NCBI GenBank assembly: GCA_022703375.1
Contig: JAKLDS010000008.1
Span: forward strand, 1 to 60,072
Length of the DNA stretch: 60,072 bases
Source of the DNA: Deltaproteobacteria bacterium
Lineage (GTDB): Bacteria > Desulfobacterota > Syntrophia > Syntrophales > Smithellaceae
Direction of reading: 5' to 3'
The position numbers and the translations under genes were made by a program. Under the pieces are notes generated by a model. The model worked only from the letters and a program-made list of their open reading frames with translations. It was not told the DNA's origin and did no database searches. This document shows, piece after piece, positions 24,930 to 33,435 of this stretch. Position 1 is the first letter of the stretch, and the number at the start of each line of letters is the position of its first letter.

Positions 24930-26111
24930 TCATATAAAAGCATCCATTTCTTTAAAGCATTCGCTGATGCCCACCACCCGCGCTCCACTCTGAATGGGAT
25001 AGCCATTGTCCGTCATCGGGCATACTACCCAGGTGCGCTCCGGCTTCAGAGCCGCAATAGTATCGGCAAAGCCTCTGGAGAGATGCGGCGTCAGAGACGC
25101 TTTGATTTCAAAGGCGAGCTTTTTCCTGCCTTTGGTTAAAACCAGATCAATTTCCTCTCCCGATGATGTCCTGTAGAAAAATGGCTGCCACAGGGGAAGC
25201 TTATTGATAAGTTGCTCTATGCACCAGCCTTCCCAGGAAGCGCCGAATACAGGATGCCCATAAAGTTCCGTCATGCTCTCAATTTCCAGCAGCGTATGCA
25301 GCAATCCGCTGTCACGTAGATATATTTTCGGTGATTTGACCATCCGTTTTTTCAGGTTGATTTCCAACGGCTGAAGAACTCGGACCATAAAGGTCTGTTC
25401 CAGAATGTCTATGTATTTACGAACAGTGTTGTGTGACAAATCCATTGCTTGCCCGAATTTGGAGGCATTAAGAAGACCGCCGTGATAGTGGGCTGCCATT
25501 TTCCAAAAGCGGGACATGGCCGGCAGTGGAATTGTGAAACCAAAGGAAGGAATATCCCGGCTTAAATAATCCAGGATCATGTCCCGCCGCCAGGCATCGC
25601 TTTGCTTGTCGGTATCTGCAAGAAATGCCGGAGGAAAACCACCACGCCACCAGTGTCTTTTGAAATTCCATGCTTTTACAACAGGTCTGCCTGCCAGTTC
25701 ATTCCACGTGAAAGGCGTCAGTTCAACATAATGAATCCGGCCGGCCAATGTCTCACTGCCTTGCCTGACAAGATCTCTGGATGCAGAACCAAGAATAAGA
25801 AAGCGTCCGGGCTTTCTGTCTTTATCCACCAGCGCCCTGAGAACTGGAAACAGATCGGGTTTTTGCTGAACTTCGTCTATGCAAACAAGTTTTGCTTTGT
25901 GTTCATTGAGAAAGAGCTCCGGGTCCTGCAATTTTCTTATATCCGAAGGTAGTTCCAAATCCAGAAATAGCGTATCCTTACGGCTGGAAAGCAGATGCCC
26001 GGCCAGTGTTGATTTTCCGCATTGCCGCGGTCCGATGAGCGCCGTTACAGGATTATTGCTTAATGATTGTTGAAGTTCACCGGCTGCTTGCCGGTCGATG
26101 TATCTTTGCAT
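24930..26111 (-). CDS. AAA ATPase with DUF4143-type C-terminus (3)
   Basis: A 393-aa ATPase with Walker A GPRQCGKST (27-35), Walker B LVCIDEVQQKP (75-85) and sensor ILGSASRDLVRQGSETLAGR. The C-terminal half has LSHNTVRKYIDILEQTF and the core PKIYLRDSGLLH...GEEIDLVLTKG...AFEIKAS. It is on the minus strand, convergent with ATPase 2. Its upstream region lacks the TTATGC palindrome of the other two copies, and sequence outside the motifs differs clearly, so it is not a recent duplicate. Confidence 0.88.
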   Translation of the reverse strand: MQRYIDRQAAGELQQSLSNNPVTALIGPRQCGKSTLAGHLLSSRKDTLFLDLELPSDIRKLQDPELFLNEHKAKLVCIDEVQQKPDLFPVLRALVDKDRKPGRFLILGSASRDLVRQGSETLAGRIHYVELTPFTWNELAGRPVVKAWNFKRHWWRGGFPPAFLADTDKQSDAWRRDMILDYLSRDIPSFGFTIPLPAMSRFWKMAAHYHGGLLNASKFGQAMDLSHNTVRKYIDILEQTFMVRVLQPLEINLKKRMVKSPKIYLRDSGLLHTLLEIESMTELYGHPVFGASWEGWCIEQLINKLPLWQPFFYRTSSGEEIDLVLTKGRKKLAFEIKASLTPHLSRGFADTIAALKPERTWVVCPMTDNGYPIQSGARVVGISECFKEMDAFI

Positions 26112-26175
26112 ATTGTCACCCCTGATTACAATTTACAAAGATAGTAGCACAGATTTGATTAAATTACATCAACTC

Positions 26176-26874
26176 TTAAACGCTGACGTTTTCCAAAGCC
26201 AGTTTGAGCAGGAATATGACATCTGATTTAAGTTTTGTTTTAACCCAGCCTTTCTGTTTTTCCGTAAGCAATTCTCCCAAACCGCGCAGGATGTTTCGAT
26301 CTGCCGTTTTTTCGACCTGGACAATGCACTTCTTCAGTACTTCGGGATACGAAATGCCTGCTCTTTTCTCCACAATTTCTTTGTTGATCGGCCAGTGGTT
26401 TTTCAGGAAAAACCAGACATCATAAATGTCCCGGCTTGTTTTGCCGATTCTCTCCTGCATGGCCATCAGCTTATGCGCAAACATATCCTCCCGAACCATA
26501 ACCTGCATGGCCACGCCAAGATAGGTTTTTAGTTCATATTTCGAACCAAACACCCGGCGGTTGACTTCAATTTTGATATTGGCGGATTTATCATCATAGG
26601 CAAGCACAATCAGCAGGCTGAATCTTTTCCGGCGGGCTTCTTTGACTGTCCCATATTGCGCGGCTGTTTTTTCAATATAGGCAAAAACACGATCTGCTTC
26701 AGCTTCGTTAAGCAAATCAAAATCCAAATCCACGGAAAAGCGCTCCAAACCATGAAACATAAAAGCCGCCGTTCCACCCTTGAATCCCAAAAGCGGCGCA
26801 ATGGTTATCTCGGTGTAAATGTCCTTGAGAATCTGGAATAAAATATTCTTATGTATGGCCAAGTTAATAGTCAT
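26176..26874 (-). CDS. AbiEii-family nucleotidyltransferase toxin, system 2
   Basis: A 232-aa AbiEii-type protein with LLGFKGGTAAFMFHGLERFSVDLDFDLL (read in two halves) as the nucleotidyltransferase core, IKIEVNRR as third acidic strand, and REDMFAHKLMAMQERIGKTSRDIYDVWFF (two halves) as the C-terminal signature. It is shorter than system 1 but has every motif. The antitoxin gene precedes it by 5 nt on the minus strand. Confidence 0.87.
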   Translation of the reverse strand: MTINLAIHKNILFQILKDIYTEITIAPLLGFKGGTAAFMFHGLERFSVDLDFDLLNEAEADRVFAYIEKTAAQYGTVKEARRKRFSLLIVLAYDDKSANIKIEVNRRVFGSKYELKTYLGVAMQVMVREDMFAHKLMAMQERIGKTSRDIYDVWFFLKNHWPINKEIVEKRAGISYPEVLKKCIVQVEKTADRNILRGLGELLTEKQKGWVKTKLKSDVIFLLKLALENVSV

Positions 26875-26879
26875 TGTAT

Positions 26880-27458
26880 TTAATTTCCGGCTTTAAAATC
26901 GGCGTAATATTTATTAACTTTTTTAGCCATCCGCTTATTATTATACATAGGCAGGATATCAAATACCCTATCCCAGTCCAATGCCCCCGGATTATCAAAA
27001 TGGTAATCCGTATTGATATAGATCGTGTCCAAAAAGGCGCGTTCTTTTGTTGCAACAGCGGCGCCTTCCTGATTCAATACGCCCGCCGCGTCGGTCAGAA
27101 CGGTATCCTTTATTTTTCTATAAATATATGTTTGGCCGTCAATGATTATTTCCCGCGTCAAGTAGGAGGCGACAAATATCTGACCGTAATACTGGAAAAT
27201 AATGCCGGCGCGCGCCAGCACAGTTTCAAAGCTGACATAAGCGGGGGTGTATATCCGGCTGGCCAGTTCAATTTTGTCATAGTCTTTGTCTTTGGCATAG
27301 ATTCCCCGGCGAATCCTGTATAAATCGCCTGTGCTGACATAGTAATTAATCCCGGCAATTGCCGACTTCCTGTCTGTCAAGCCCCACAGCAAAGAAATGT
27401 CCTTGAAGGTAAAAACTGTTTTTTTTGCTTTTAATATGGCGGATATTGGTTTCTTCAT
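26880..27458 (-). CDS. AbiEi-family antitoxin, system 2
   Basis: A 192-aa AbiEi-like protein. The N-terminal winged helix contains FKDISLLWGLTDRKSAIAG and GDLYRIRRGIYAK, and the C-terminal half has YVSFETVLARAGIIFQYYGQI and the conserved ATKERAFLDTIYI. It is upstream of and near-overlapping its toxin. The inverted repeats around 27463-27505 lie directly upstream of the start codon and are a likely autoregulatory operator. Confidence 0.85.
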   Translation of the reverse strand: MKKPISAILKAKKTVFTFKDISLLWGLTDRKSAIAGINYYVSTGDLYRIRRGIYAKDKDYDKIELASRIYTPAYVSFETVLARAGIIFQYYGQIFVASYLTREIIIDGQTYIYRKIKDTVLTDAAGVLNQEGAAVATKERAFLDTIYINTDYHFDNPGALDWDRVFDILPMYNNKRMAKKVNKYYADFKAGN

Positions 27459-27462
27459 CGTT

Positions 27463-27505
27463 ATATGAACTAAAGGTTCTATAATTTATAATCTATGGTT
27501 CATAT
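27463..27505 (-). promoter_or_regulatory. inverted repeat before AbiE system 2
   Basis: ATATGAAC (27463-27470) and GTTCATAT (27498-27505) are perfect 8-bp arms, with a third GGTTC half-site at 27475. On the minus strand TATAAT- and TATAAA-like -10 candidates fall within and just outside the repeat. The position fits AbiEi autorepression. Confidence 0.6.
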
Positions 27506-27895
27506 TATAGCTTCAAGGGGAAATATTGCAAGAAAAATTTCCATTATATTCTGCCAGACATTTTTTCTTCGCAACCATTTGAATTTAAATCACAGGTACA
27601 TTTAATTTCAGTGATTGCCCCACGGTTAATCCGGGCACGGGGCGGGCAAGTACGCGAGGATTGAAACTTGAAATTTTTCCAGCCGTAGGCTGGGCTTGCA
27701 GTCGCGTCTCTTAACTGTGCCCAGAAGCAATATTTAAGGGCGCATTAACCAAACAGTTACTCGAAACATCAGGCGGGGTAAGCAGAAATTGGCCAGAATG
27801 GTTTGGACGCACATTGAGAAAGCTAAGCCAAAGCGCGCTAATTGTATATTGATGCCTGACAATTTATTTTTTTTGTGATACTGAGGCAATTAATC
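27506..27895. other. 390 bp without recognisable gene
   Basis: This stretch separates AbiE system 2 from the next plus-strand gene. It contains a G/C-rich patch (CGGGCACGGGGCGGGC) followed by GCGAGGATTGAAAC, which recalls the end of a type I-C CRISPR repeat but occurs once only. A short open stretch around 27750-27870 has no start or family resemblance. I see nothing else. Confidence 0.5.
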
Positions 27896-27908
27896 AGGAG
27901 GTTTGATT

Positions 27909-28277
27909 ATGTCTGTTTCGGAAATCATCAGCTATCTTGTGAGTGTCATAAGCATTGTTGTGGCAATTTGGCAAACAATCAAGAACAGCAATCTGAAGAA
28001 ATATATAAGAACGGAAGCAATGGAAGTTTATTCGATTACCAGCATTCTTTTGGGAAACGCCCAGGAATGTCTGAAACAATTGCAGGGAGGGAATACCAAT
28101 TTAGTCATGCAGGAAGCGGGAAAAACCGAGGGAATAGCGCAGGCTCTTTTTGCCCGTTCAATAAAAAACATTCATCACCACTTCGATTTTTCGCGTCAGG
28201 ATGTTGAGAATTGGATCGCTAACAATAAAATTGATGCTCATCATAAATATGCATTCTTAAAGTATATTGAAAAATGA
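27909..28277 (+). CDS. single-helix membrane-anchored hypothetical protein
   Basis: A 122-aa protein with one N-terminal transmembrane segment (about residues 5-22, IISYLVSVISIVVAIW) and a soluble, helical C-terminal part. The start is set by AGGAGG at 27896-27901, 7 nt before the ATG; a TTG two codons earlier is less likely. I recognise no family. Membrane-anchored small proteins of this form occur in conflict islands as possible effectors, but no partner gene is adjacent. Confidence 0.6.
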   Translation: MSVSEIISYLVSVISIVVAIWQTIKNSNLKKYIRTEAMEVYSITSILLGNAQECLKQLQGGNTNLVMQEAGKTEGIAQALFARSIKNIHHHFDFSRQDVENWIANNKIDAHHKYAFLKYIEK

Positions 28278-28337
28278 ATGGAAATCATGCCGGTTGACAA
28301 GCGTATGTCGGCACCCGGATGTTATTTCCTGCGAATG

Positions 28338-28362
28338 AGGCCTGAATATTGTTTTCAGGCCT
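28338..28362 (+). terminator. hairpin AGGCCTGAA/TTCAGGCCT
   Basis: Perfect 9-bp arms with a 7-nt loop sit 60 nt after the stop of the preceding gene. No U-run follows (GCGCACAATTT), so termination is possible but not assured. Confidence 0.4.
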
Positions 28363-28400
28363 GCGCACAATTTAACGCTCCATCAATGTTATAAAGCCAG

Positions 28401-30143
28401 ATGTTTCGTATTCGCCGCATTTTTGATGATGTTCTTCCCGCCGATCAACGGGCGCTAAAACAGGTCTCGGCAATGCTGCGTTCTCAATTTGCCCTGCTGG
28501 ACAGCCAGAAGATCGACCGCATTCCGGAATCGCTGCGTCTGCCTTTGCAATATGGCGTCCGTTCAATTCTCTATGTAGCCGAAGACCATCGCAGCACTGT
28601 CCACGGTTTGGCCTTGCTTGACCATGAAGCCGATTTGAATTTCTGCTATCTGGACTACCTCGCCAGCGATAAAAAATTGGCGGGAAGAGGCCTCGGCGGA
28701 GCGCTTTTCGACAGGGTGCGCAGCGAAGCGCTGAAACTGGGAGTCAGCGGAATATTCTTTGAGTGTCTGCCGGATGATCCGCAATTATGCCGCGATCCAA
28801 ACATTTTAAAGCAGAACCGCGCCCGCTTGAAATTTTATGAATCATATGGAGCGCGCCCGATAATCAATACGGCTTATGAAACACCCATCCGTCCGGATTC
28901 GGATAATCCCCCTTATCTGGTATTCGATGATTTGGCGCAAGGCAGCGTGCTTGCCAAAGAATACGTGAAAAAAGTAATAGCCCGCATTCTGGGCAGGAAA
29001 TACAAGGATGTCTGCACACCGGAATATGTGCAAATGGTGCTGGATTCCGTGCGCGATAATCCGGTTAAACTCCGGCCGCCCCGTTATACAGCATCAGCCG
29101 CGACGGAAAAAAGACATCTGGCAAGTGCAATTGATTTGGCTAAGATTGCTCTGGTGGTGACGGATCAGCATGAAATTCATCATGTCAAATCCCGCGGCTA
29201 TGTCGAATCGCCTGTCCGAATTCGCTCAATCTATCAGGCGCTGGAGTTCACGGGAATTTTCGATTTGGTGCCGCCTCTCTCCTTTGCCGATTCCTGGATT
29301 ACTGCGGTTCATGACCGCGCTTATGTTCACTATTTCAAACGAGTCAGCAAAATAATAGGAGGGGATGTTCCCATCTACCCATATGTATTTCCCATTCGCA
29401 ACAGGACCAGACCGCCGCTGGAATTGCCGATGCGCGCCGGCTACTATTGCATGGATACCTTCACGCCCATCAGCTCTCATGCCTATGCAGCCGCCCGCCG
29501 GGGCGTGGATTGCGCTCTGACTGCTGTCCACGCGATTCTTTCCGGCAGGCAAGTGGCTTACGCGTTGGTGCGCCCGCCGGGACATCACGCCGAGAAAGGA
29601 TTTTTCGGAGGATTTTGCTATTTCAATAACGCGGCTATTGCCGCCAATTATCTCAGTCAGTTCGGAAAAGTTGCCATATTGGACATTGATTATCATCACG
29701 GCAACGGGCAGCAGGATATTTTTAACAACCGCGCCGATGTGCTGACCATTTCTCTGCATGGTCATCCCAGCTTTGCCTATCCCTATTTCAGCGGCTTTGC
29801 GGATGAAAGAGGTGAAGGTGAGGGCAGAGGCTTTAATTTCAATTACCCGCTGCCGGAAACAATAGTTGTCGCCGATTATCTGCATGCCTTGCGCACGGCG
29901 CTTACGCGGATTCGCAGTTTTGGGGCTAACTATCTTGTCGTTTGCCTGGGGCTGGATACAGCCAAGGGAGATCCGACCGGCACCTGGAATTTTACAGGCC
30001 GTGATTTTTCCGCAATCGGCATGGAAATAGGAAACCTGAAGATGCCCAGCCTTATCGTTCAGGAAGGCGGATACAATAACCGTTCGATAGGAAGCAACGC
30101 CCGGGAATTTTTCCAGGGCTTGCTATCGGGTCAGCGGCGGTAA
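28401..30143 (+). CDS. GNAT acetyltransferase-histone deacetylase family fusion
   Basis: A 580-aa two-domain enzyme. Residues ~1-165 form a GNAT acetyltransferase fold with the acetyl-CoA loop GRGLGGALF (95-103) and the LKFYESYGARP ending. Residues ~265-575 are a class II histone-deacetylase/acetylpolyamine-amidohydrolase domain with RPPGHHA (391-397), DIDYHHGNG (428-436; Asp430 and His432 as zinc ligands), LGLDT (Asp519, third ligand) and EGGYN. Both active sites look complete, so one polypeptide could add and remove acetyl groups, most plausibly on polyamines or lysines. It stands alone in the island without an obvious Shine-Dalgarno. Substrate is unknown. Confidence 0.88.
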   Translation: MFRIRRIFDDVLPADQRALKQVSAMLRSQFALLDSQKIDRIPESLRLPLQYGVRSILYVAEDHRSTVHGLALLDHEADLNFCYLDYLASDKKLAGRGLGGALFDRVRSEALKLGVSGIFFECLPDDPQLCRDPNILKQNRARLKFYESYGARPIINTAYETPIRPDSDNPPYLVFDDLAQGSVLAKEYVKKVIARILGRKYKDVCTPEYVQMVLDSVRDNPVKLRPPRYTASAATEKRHLASAIDLAKIALVVTDQHEIHHVKSRGYVESPVRIRSIYQALEFTGIFDLVPPLSFADSWITAVHDRAYVHYFKRVSKIIGGDVPIYPYVFPIRNRTRPPLELPMRAGYYCMDTFTPISSHAYAAARRGVDCALTAVHAILSGRQVAYALVRPPGHHAEKGFFGGFCYFNNAAIAANYLSQFGKVAILDIDYHHGNGQQDIFNNRADVLTISLHGHPSFAYPYFSGFADERGEGEGRGFNFNYPLPETIVVADYLHALRTALTRIRSFGANYLVVCLGLDTAKGDPTGTWNFTGRDFSAIGMEIGNLKMPSLIVQEGGYNNRSIGSNAREFFQGLLSGQRR

Positions 30144-30252
30144 TGGCAGCGGACGATTTTTTTCCGATGCATAGCGGATTGGAAAAAAGCGGCATTAATA
30201 TAGGGACCATTTTTATATTTACCATTCAGGCGATTTAGTGATATCAAAAAGC

Positions 30253-30462
30253 ATGCAGCCCGATTATTTTAAAAATATCACCCTGCAGCAAATGGAAGCT
30301 CTGCTTTGTCTGGTGCGGGAAGGAAATTTCAGCCGCGCCGCCGCGAAAATGTCGCTGACGCAACCCGCGCTGACTAAGAACATCAAAAACATTGAGGAGC
30401 TTCTGGGAGTGAATGGGGAAAGAAACGGGGTTGCATCTTTAATCGTGACATTTAACGCTTAG
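30253..30462 (+). pseudogene. LysR-type regulator, N-terminal fragment
   Basis: The first ~50 residues are a good LysR helix-turn-helix (QQMEALLCLVREGNFSRAA, KMSLTQPALTKNIKNIEELLG), but after LLGV the frame enters unrelated sequence (NGERNGVASLIV) and stops. The effector domain of about 230 residues is missing. Sequence after the break contains short REP-like pieces (GGGGAAAGAAACGGGG), so an insertion or deletion between repeats probably removed the rest. Confidence 0.75.
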
Positions 30463-30621
30463 CATTGACAGTCCAGCGATTACGGCGGCTATTCATGAAA
30501 GGATAATAACGGGCACAGGTCATTCTAATTACAAATATTTACTTTGTGATTTGTTCATGTTTAATGAAAAAAACCTCCAGCACCACCCGAATTAAAACTG
30601 TTATCCTGATTTTAAACACAA

Positions 30622-30681
30622 TTGACAAATCGCATAAATTAGTTTATATTACAATACAAATGTGTATTATATTGTAACTAA
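30622..30681 (+). promoter_or_regulatory. promoter and operator of AbiE system 3
   Basis: TTGACA (30622-30627), 17 nt, TATATT (30645-30650). An imperfect dyad runs from TTAGTT (30639) to AACTAA (30681) with an inner AATACA/TGTATT pair, covering the -10 and start site. Arrangement fits repression by an AbiEi-type protein, here encoded second in the operon. Confidence 0.65.
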
Positions 30682-30683
30682 TT

Positions 30684-31541
30684 ATGAAAAATTATCGTGA
30701 AACATACAGCAGAAAGGCGGAGATTGCGCAATTGATTCTTCTGCATCAGCTTTATCTGCAGAAAGAAAGCCGGAATCTTATCTTTCAAGGCGGCACTGCG
30801 CTTCGCTGGTGTTACGGAGGGAGCCGTTTTTCGGAGGATCTTGATTTTGTAACATGCCTTGAAGCTGCAGCCGTCAAAAGCCTTGTCGATGGCGCAATCA
30901 AAGGCGCTGCCAAGCTGATGATTCCCCATTTTGGAATCGGCGATGTCTCCGTTCGTAAAAAAAGCGCCCGTGCTTCGGCGCTGAAATGTTTTGTCGATTT
31001 CCGTCCGGAAGCCCTCCGGGAAAAGATTTCCATTAAACTGGAGTTTGAAGCTCTGGAAACCGGCAAGAAACCTGATATTCAAAATCACATTCTCTCCTCA
31101 ACGAGTCCCGTTGCCTATCTGATTGCCGCCGGAGAATTCCTTGTGCCGCGCGCCAATACAATCATTGTGGCGGAAACAGCGGAGGAAATCCTTTCCGACA
31201 AGGTGCGTTCTCTGCTCGAGCGTCCCTATCTGAAAGGCCGGGATTTTTTTGATCTCTGGTATCTCCACACAGTCCTGAAAACGGCAGCCTCCGCGGATAA
31301 TGTTAAAAGAAAATTATCTCTTTACCGGGCAAACTTTACTGCCAAAAGAGGCCTTGATTTTTATGCCAAGCCTGCCAGCAAAGAAAAAGAACTGATGCGC
31401 GAGGCTATTGAGCAGGACTTATCACGTTTTCTGCCACCCGATGTTTTGTCTGTTCATCAGGCTCGCCAATATGACGATTTTCTGGAAGCTGCCCGATTTG
31501 TTTTTACCGATTTGCGGCAAAAAGGAGTTCGCCTGCCATGA
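30684..31541 (+). CDS. AbiEii-like nucleotidyltransferase toxin, system 3
   Basis: A 285-aa AbiEii-family protein with NLIFQGGTALRWCYGGSRFSEDLDF (read in two halves) as the GG...DxDF core, KISIKLEFEA as the third acidic strand and AEEILSDKVRSLLERPYLKGRDFFDLWYL (two halves) as the C-terminal signature. Unlike systems 1 and 2 the toxin gene comes first. It overlaps the partner by 4 nt (ATGA). All catalytic acidic residues are present. The promoter-operator lies directly upstream. Confidence 0.85.
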   Translation: MKNYRETYSRKAEIAQLILLHQLYLQKESRNLIFQGGTALRWCYGGSRFSEDLDFVTCLEAAAVKSLVDGAIKGAAKLMIPHFGIGDVSVRKKSARASALKCFVDFRPEALREKISIKLEFEALETGKKPDIQNHILSSTSPVAYLIAAGEFLVPRANTIIVAETAEEILSDKVRSLLERPYLKGRDFFDLWYLHTVLKTAASADNVKRKLSLYRANFTAKRGLDFYAKPASKEKELMREAIEQDLSRFLPPDVLSVHQARQYDDFLEAARFVFTDLRQKGVRLP

Positions 31542-32098
31542 CGGCTGTAGCTATCTTACGGCAATTGCCGCATCTTTTTCGTTACAACGATGTGGAGAAA
31601 TTTACCGGTAATGCCAATGTATTTCTCACACGTGCGCAGGCAAAAGACTATGTCCAGCGGGTAGTGCGCGGCGTTTATATCAACAACCTTCGTGAAGCAA
31701 AACCGGTCATTGAAGAAGTCGCTTGTTTTCTGCGGACGCCTTCCTACATCTCATGCGAATGGGCGCTTAATCGTCACGGGATCATCCTGCAATCGCCGGT
31801 TGTCTGCACTGTCCTGACGCTGGATACGGCCGTCGGCCATTCGAGAAATATTGAGTTTGGCGGCGTCACCATTGAGTTTTCCCGGATTGCGCCTCGTCTT
31901 TTCAGCGGCTTTGTCAATCGGGACGGCTACAACCTGGCTTCGCCGGAGAAAGCCCTTCTCGATACAATTTACCTGCGCAAGCATATTCCCTTTGCCGATG
32001 AGTTGGAGCTGGATAACATTAACAAGGATAATTTATTACAACTGGCCGGCAATTTCCCCTCTTCCGTAAAGAGGCGTGTTACGGAGTTGATTAAATAA
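31538..32098 (+). CDS. AbiEi-like antitoxin, system 3
   Basis: A 186-aa AbiEi-type protein with VFLTRAQAKDYVQRVVRGVYIN as the winged-helix end, PSYISCEWALNRHGII and LASPEKALLDTIYLRKHI as the conserved C-terminal blocks. It follows the toxin gene with an ATGA overlap. Its stop is only 17 nt before the mrfB start, so the repair exonuclease may now be transcribed from the TA promoter. Confidence 0.85.
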   Translation: MTAVAILRQLPHLFRYNDVEKFTGNANVFLTRAQAKDYVQRVVRGVYINNLREAKPVIEEVACFLRTPSYISCEWALNRHGIILQSPVVCTVLTLDTAVGHSRNIEFGGVTIEFSRIAPRLFSGFVNRDGYNLASPEKALLDTIYLRKHIPFADELELDNINKDNLLQLAGNFPSSVKRRVTELIK

Positions 32099-32115
32099 AT
32101 AGATGGTTGAAAAGC

Positions 32116-33423
32116 ATGAGTTCGATTGATAAATTAAAACGCCTGACCGGCGAAAATATTAAAGCTCCCGCAGAGCCTTCCGAAAAAAAAGTGCAGCTCG
32201 ATGAATTGCGCCGGCGGATTGACGATGTTATGGCGCGCCGCAGCAGACAGGCTCAAGCTGAATTGAAGCGGAAGGCAAGCACTGTTAAAGATAATCTGCA
32301 TGAATATGTTTCCGGCGAGGAAATAGAAAATGAACTGGGGAAATTCTTTCTGGCCAGTGACATTGTCCACTCATCGTCGCGTCATGGTTACCGCAATATC
32401 AGGGAGACCTTCGGCTTTGATATGACTGCGGCGGCGATGCTGGCCAACAATCCTTCTATCAGTCATTTTTGCTGTAGCGACGCGCTTTTTCTGGATACGG
32501 AAACAACGGGACTTGCCGGCGGCACGGGCACGATGGCTTTTTTAATCGGCCTGGGCTGGTTTGAAGAAGACCACTTTCATGTCCGGCAACTGCTGGCTCG
32601 TGATTTCGGCGAAGAGAAGGCGGCGCTGGCTCACCTGGCAGAGCTTGCCGCAAAAAAGAAATTTTTGATTACCTTCAACGGTAAAGCTTTTGACGTAAAT
32701 TTGCTTACCACCCGCTTTATTATGAACAGATTAAAGAGTGACCTTAACGGGCTGCCGCATTTGGATTTGCTGCATCCGTCGCGCCGCATATTGGGGCATC
32801 GCCTGGCCAACAGCCGCCTTTGCACGCTGGAAGCGGAAGTGCTGGGAGTGGAGCGCGAAGGTGATATTCCCGGCTGGGAAATTCCCCAGCGTTATTTCGA
32901 CTGGCTCAAAAAGCGCGATGGCCGCCTGCTGGCCGCCATTTTTGAACATAACCGGCTGGATGTTATTTCGATGGCCGCGCTCACTGCGCATCTGACGGAA
33001 ATACTCGACGGCTATGAATTGAACGGGCAGACTGACGATACTGATTATCTGGCGGCGGCGCGTTTGCTGCTGAACCGCCACAATCAACAAGGCGCCGCCC
33101 GGATTTTAAACAGGTTCGGGGAAGGTGAATGCGGCAATTTATCCGCGCTGTCCAAAAAAGATATTTCCCTGCTTTATAAGCGTTGCGGGCGCAGTCAGGA
33201 TGCGGCAAAGCTATGGGAGGAAATACTGGCCCTGTCCCCGGCGGATTATTTTGCCGCCAGTGAACTTGCCAAATGGCTGGAACACCGGGTTCATGATTGC
33301 CCGCGGGCCAGGAGGATTGTGGAAGAGGCGCTGCAGAGCGAAAATAATTTTTCGGCGGAAGAAAAAGAATCCCTGCTGCACAGGTTAAAGCGCTTGAATG
33401 CGAAGGCAGAAGGAAGTCAGTAG
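32116..33423 (+). CDS. mrfB: MrfB/YprB-type DEDDh exonuclease
   Basis: A 435-aa protein. The central exonuclease domain has FLDTETTGLAGGTGT (motif I, D and E), FNGKAFDVNLL (motif II) and HNRLDVISM (motif III region with H and D). The C-terminal ~130 residues look like tetratricopeptide-type helices, as in YprB. MrfB partners the MrfA helicase in nucleotide-excision-independent repair in Bacillus. Its normal neighbour lies at 12365-14749, upstream of the island. A TTG three codons earlier is possible; ATG is chosen. No strong Shine-Dalgarno is seen. Confidence 0.87.
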   Translation: MSSIDKLKRLTGENIKAPAEPSEKKVQLDELRRRIDDVMARRSRQAQAELKRKASTVKDNLHEYVSGEEIENELGKFFLASDIVHSSSRHGYRNIRETFGFDMTAAAMLANNPSISHFCCSDALFLDTETTGLAGGTGTMAFLIGLGWFEEDHFHVRQLLARDFGEEKAALAHLAELAAKKKFLITFNGKAFDVNLLTTRFIMNRLKSDLNGLPHLDLLHPSRRILGHRLANSRLCTLEAEVLGVEREGDIPGWEIPQRYFDWLKKRDGRLLAAIFEHNRLDVISMAALTAHLTEILDGYELNGQTDDTDYLAAARLLLNRHNQQGAARILNRFGEGECGNLSALSKKDISLLYKRCGRSQDAAKLWEEILALSPADYFAASELAKWLEHRVHDCPRARRIVEEALQSENNFSAEEKESLLHRLKRLNAKAEGSQ

Positions 33424-33435
33424 AACAAACACAGT

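Noticed and set aside
24930-26111. recent duplication of AAA ATPases 2 and 3 (convergent neighbours)
   Set aside because: Similarity is limited to family motifs; sequence, length and promoter elements differ widely.
27640-27675. GCGAGGATTGAAAC after a G/C-rich patch, like the end of a type I-C CRISPR repeat
   Set aside because: It occurs once only, has no spacer-repeat periodicity and no cas genes nearby.
14750-32106. prophage or integrative conjugative element
   Set aside because: No integrase, structural, replication or conjugation genes are visible, and no tRNA lies at either boundary.
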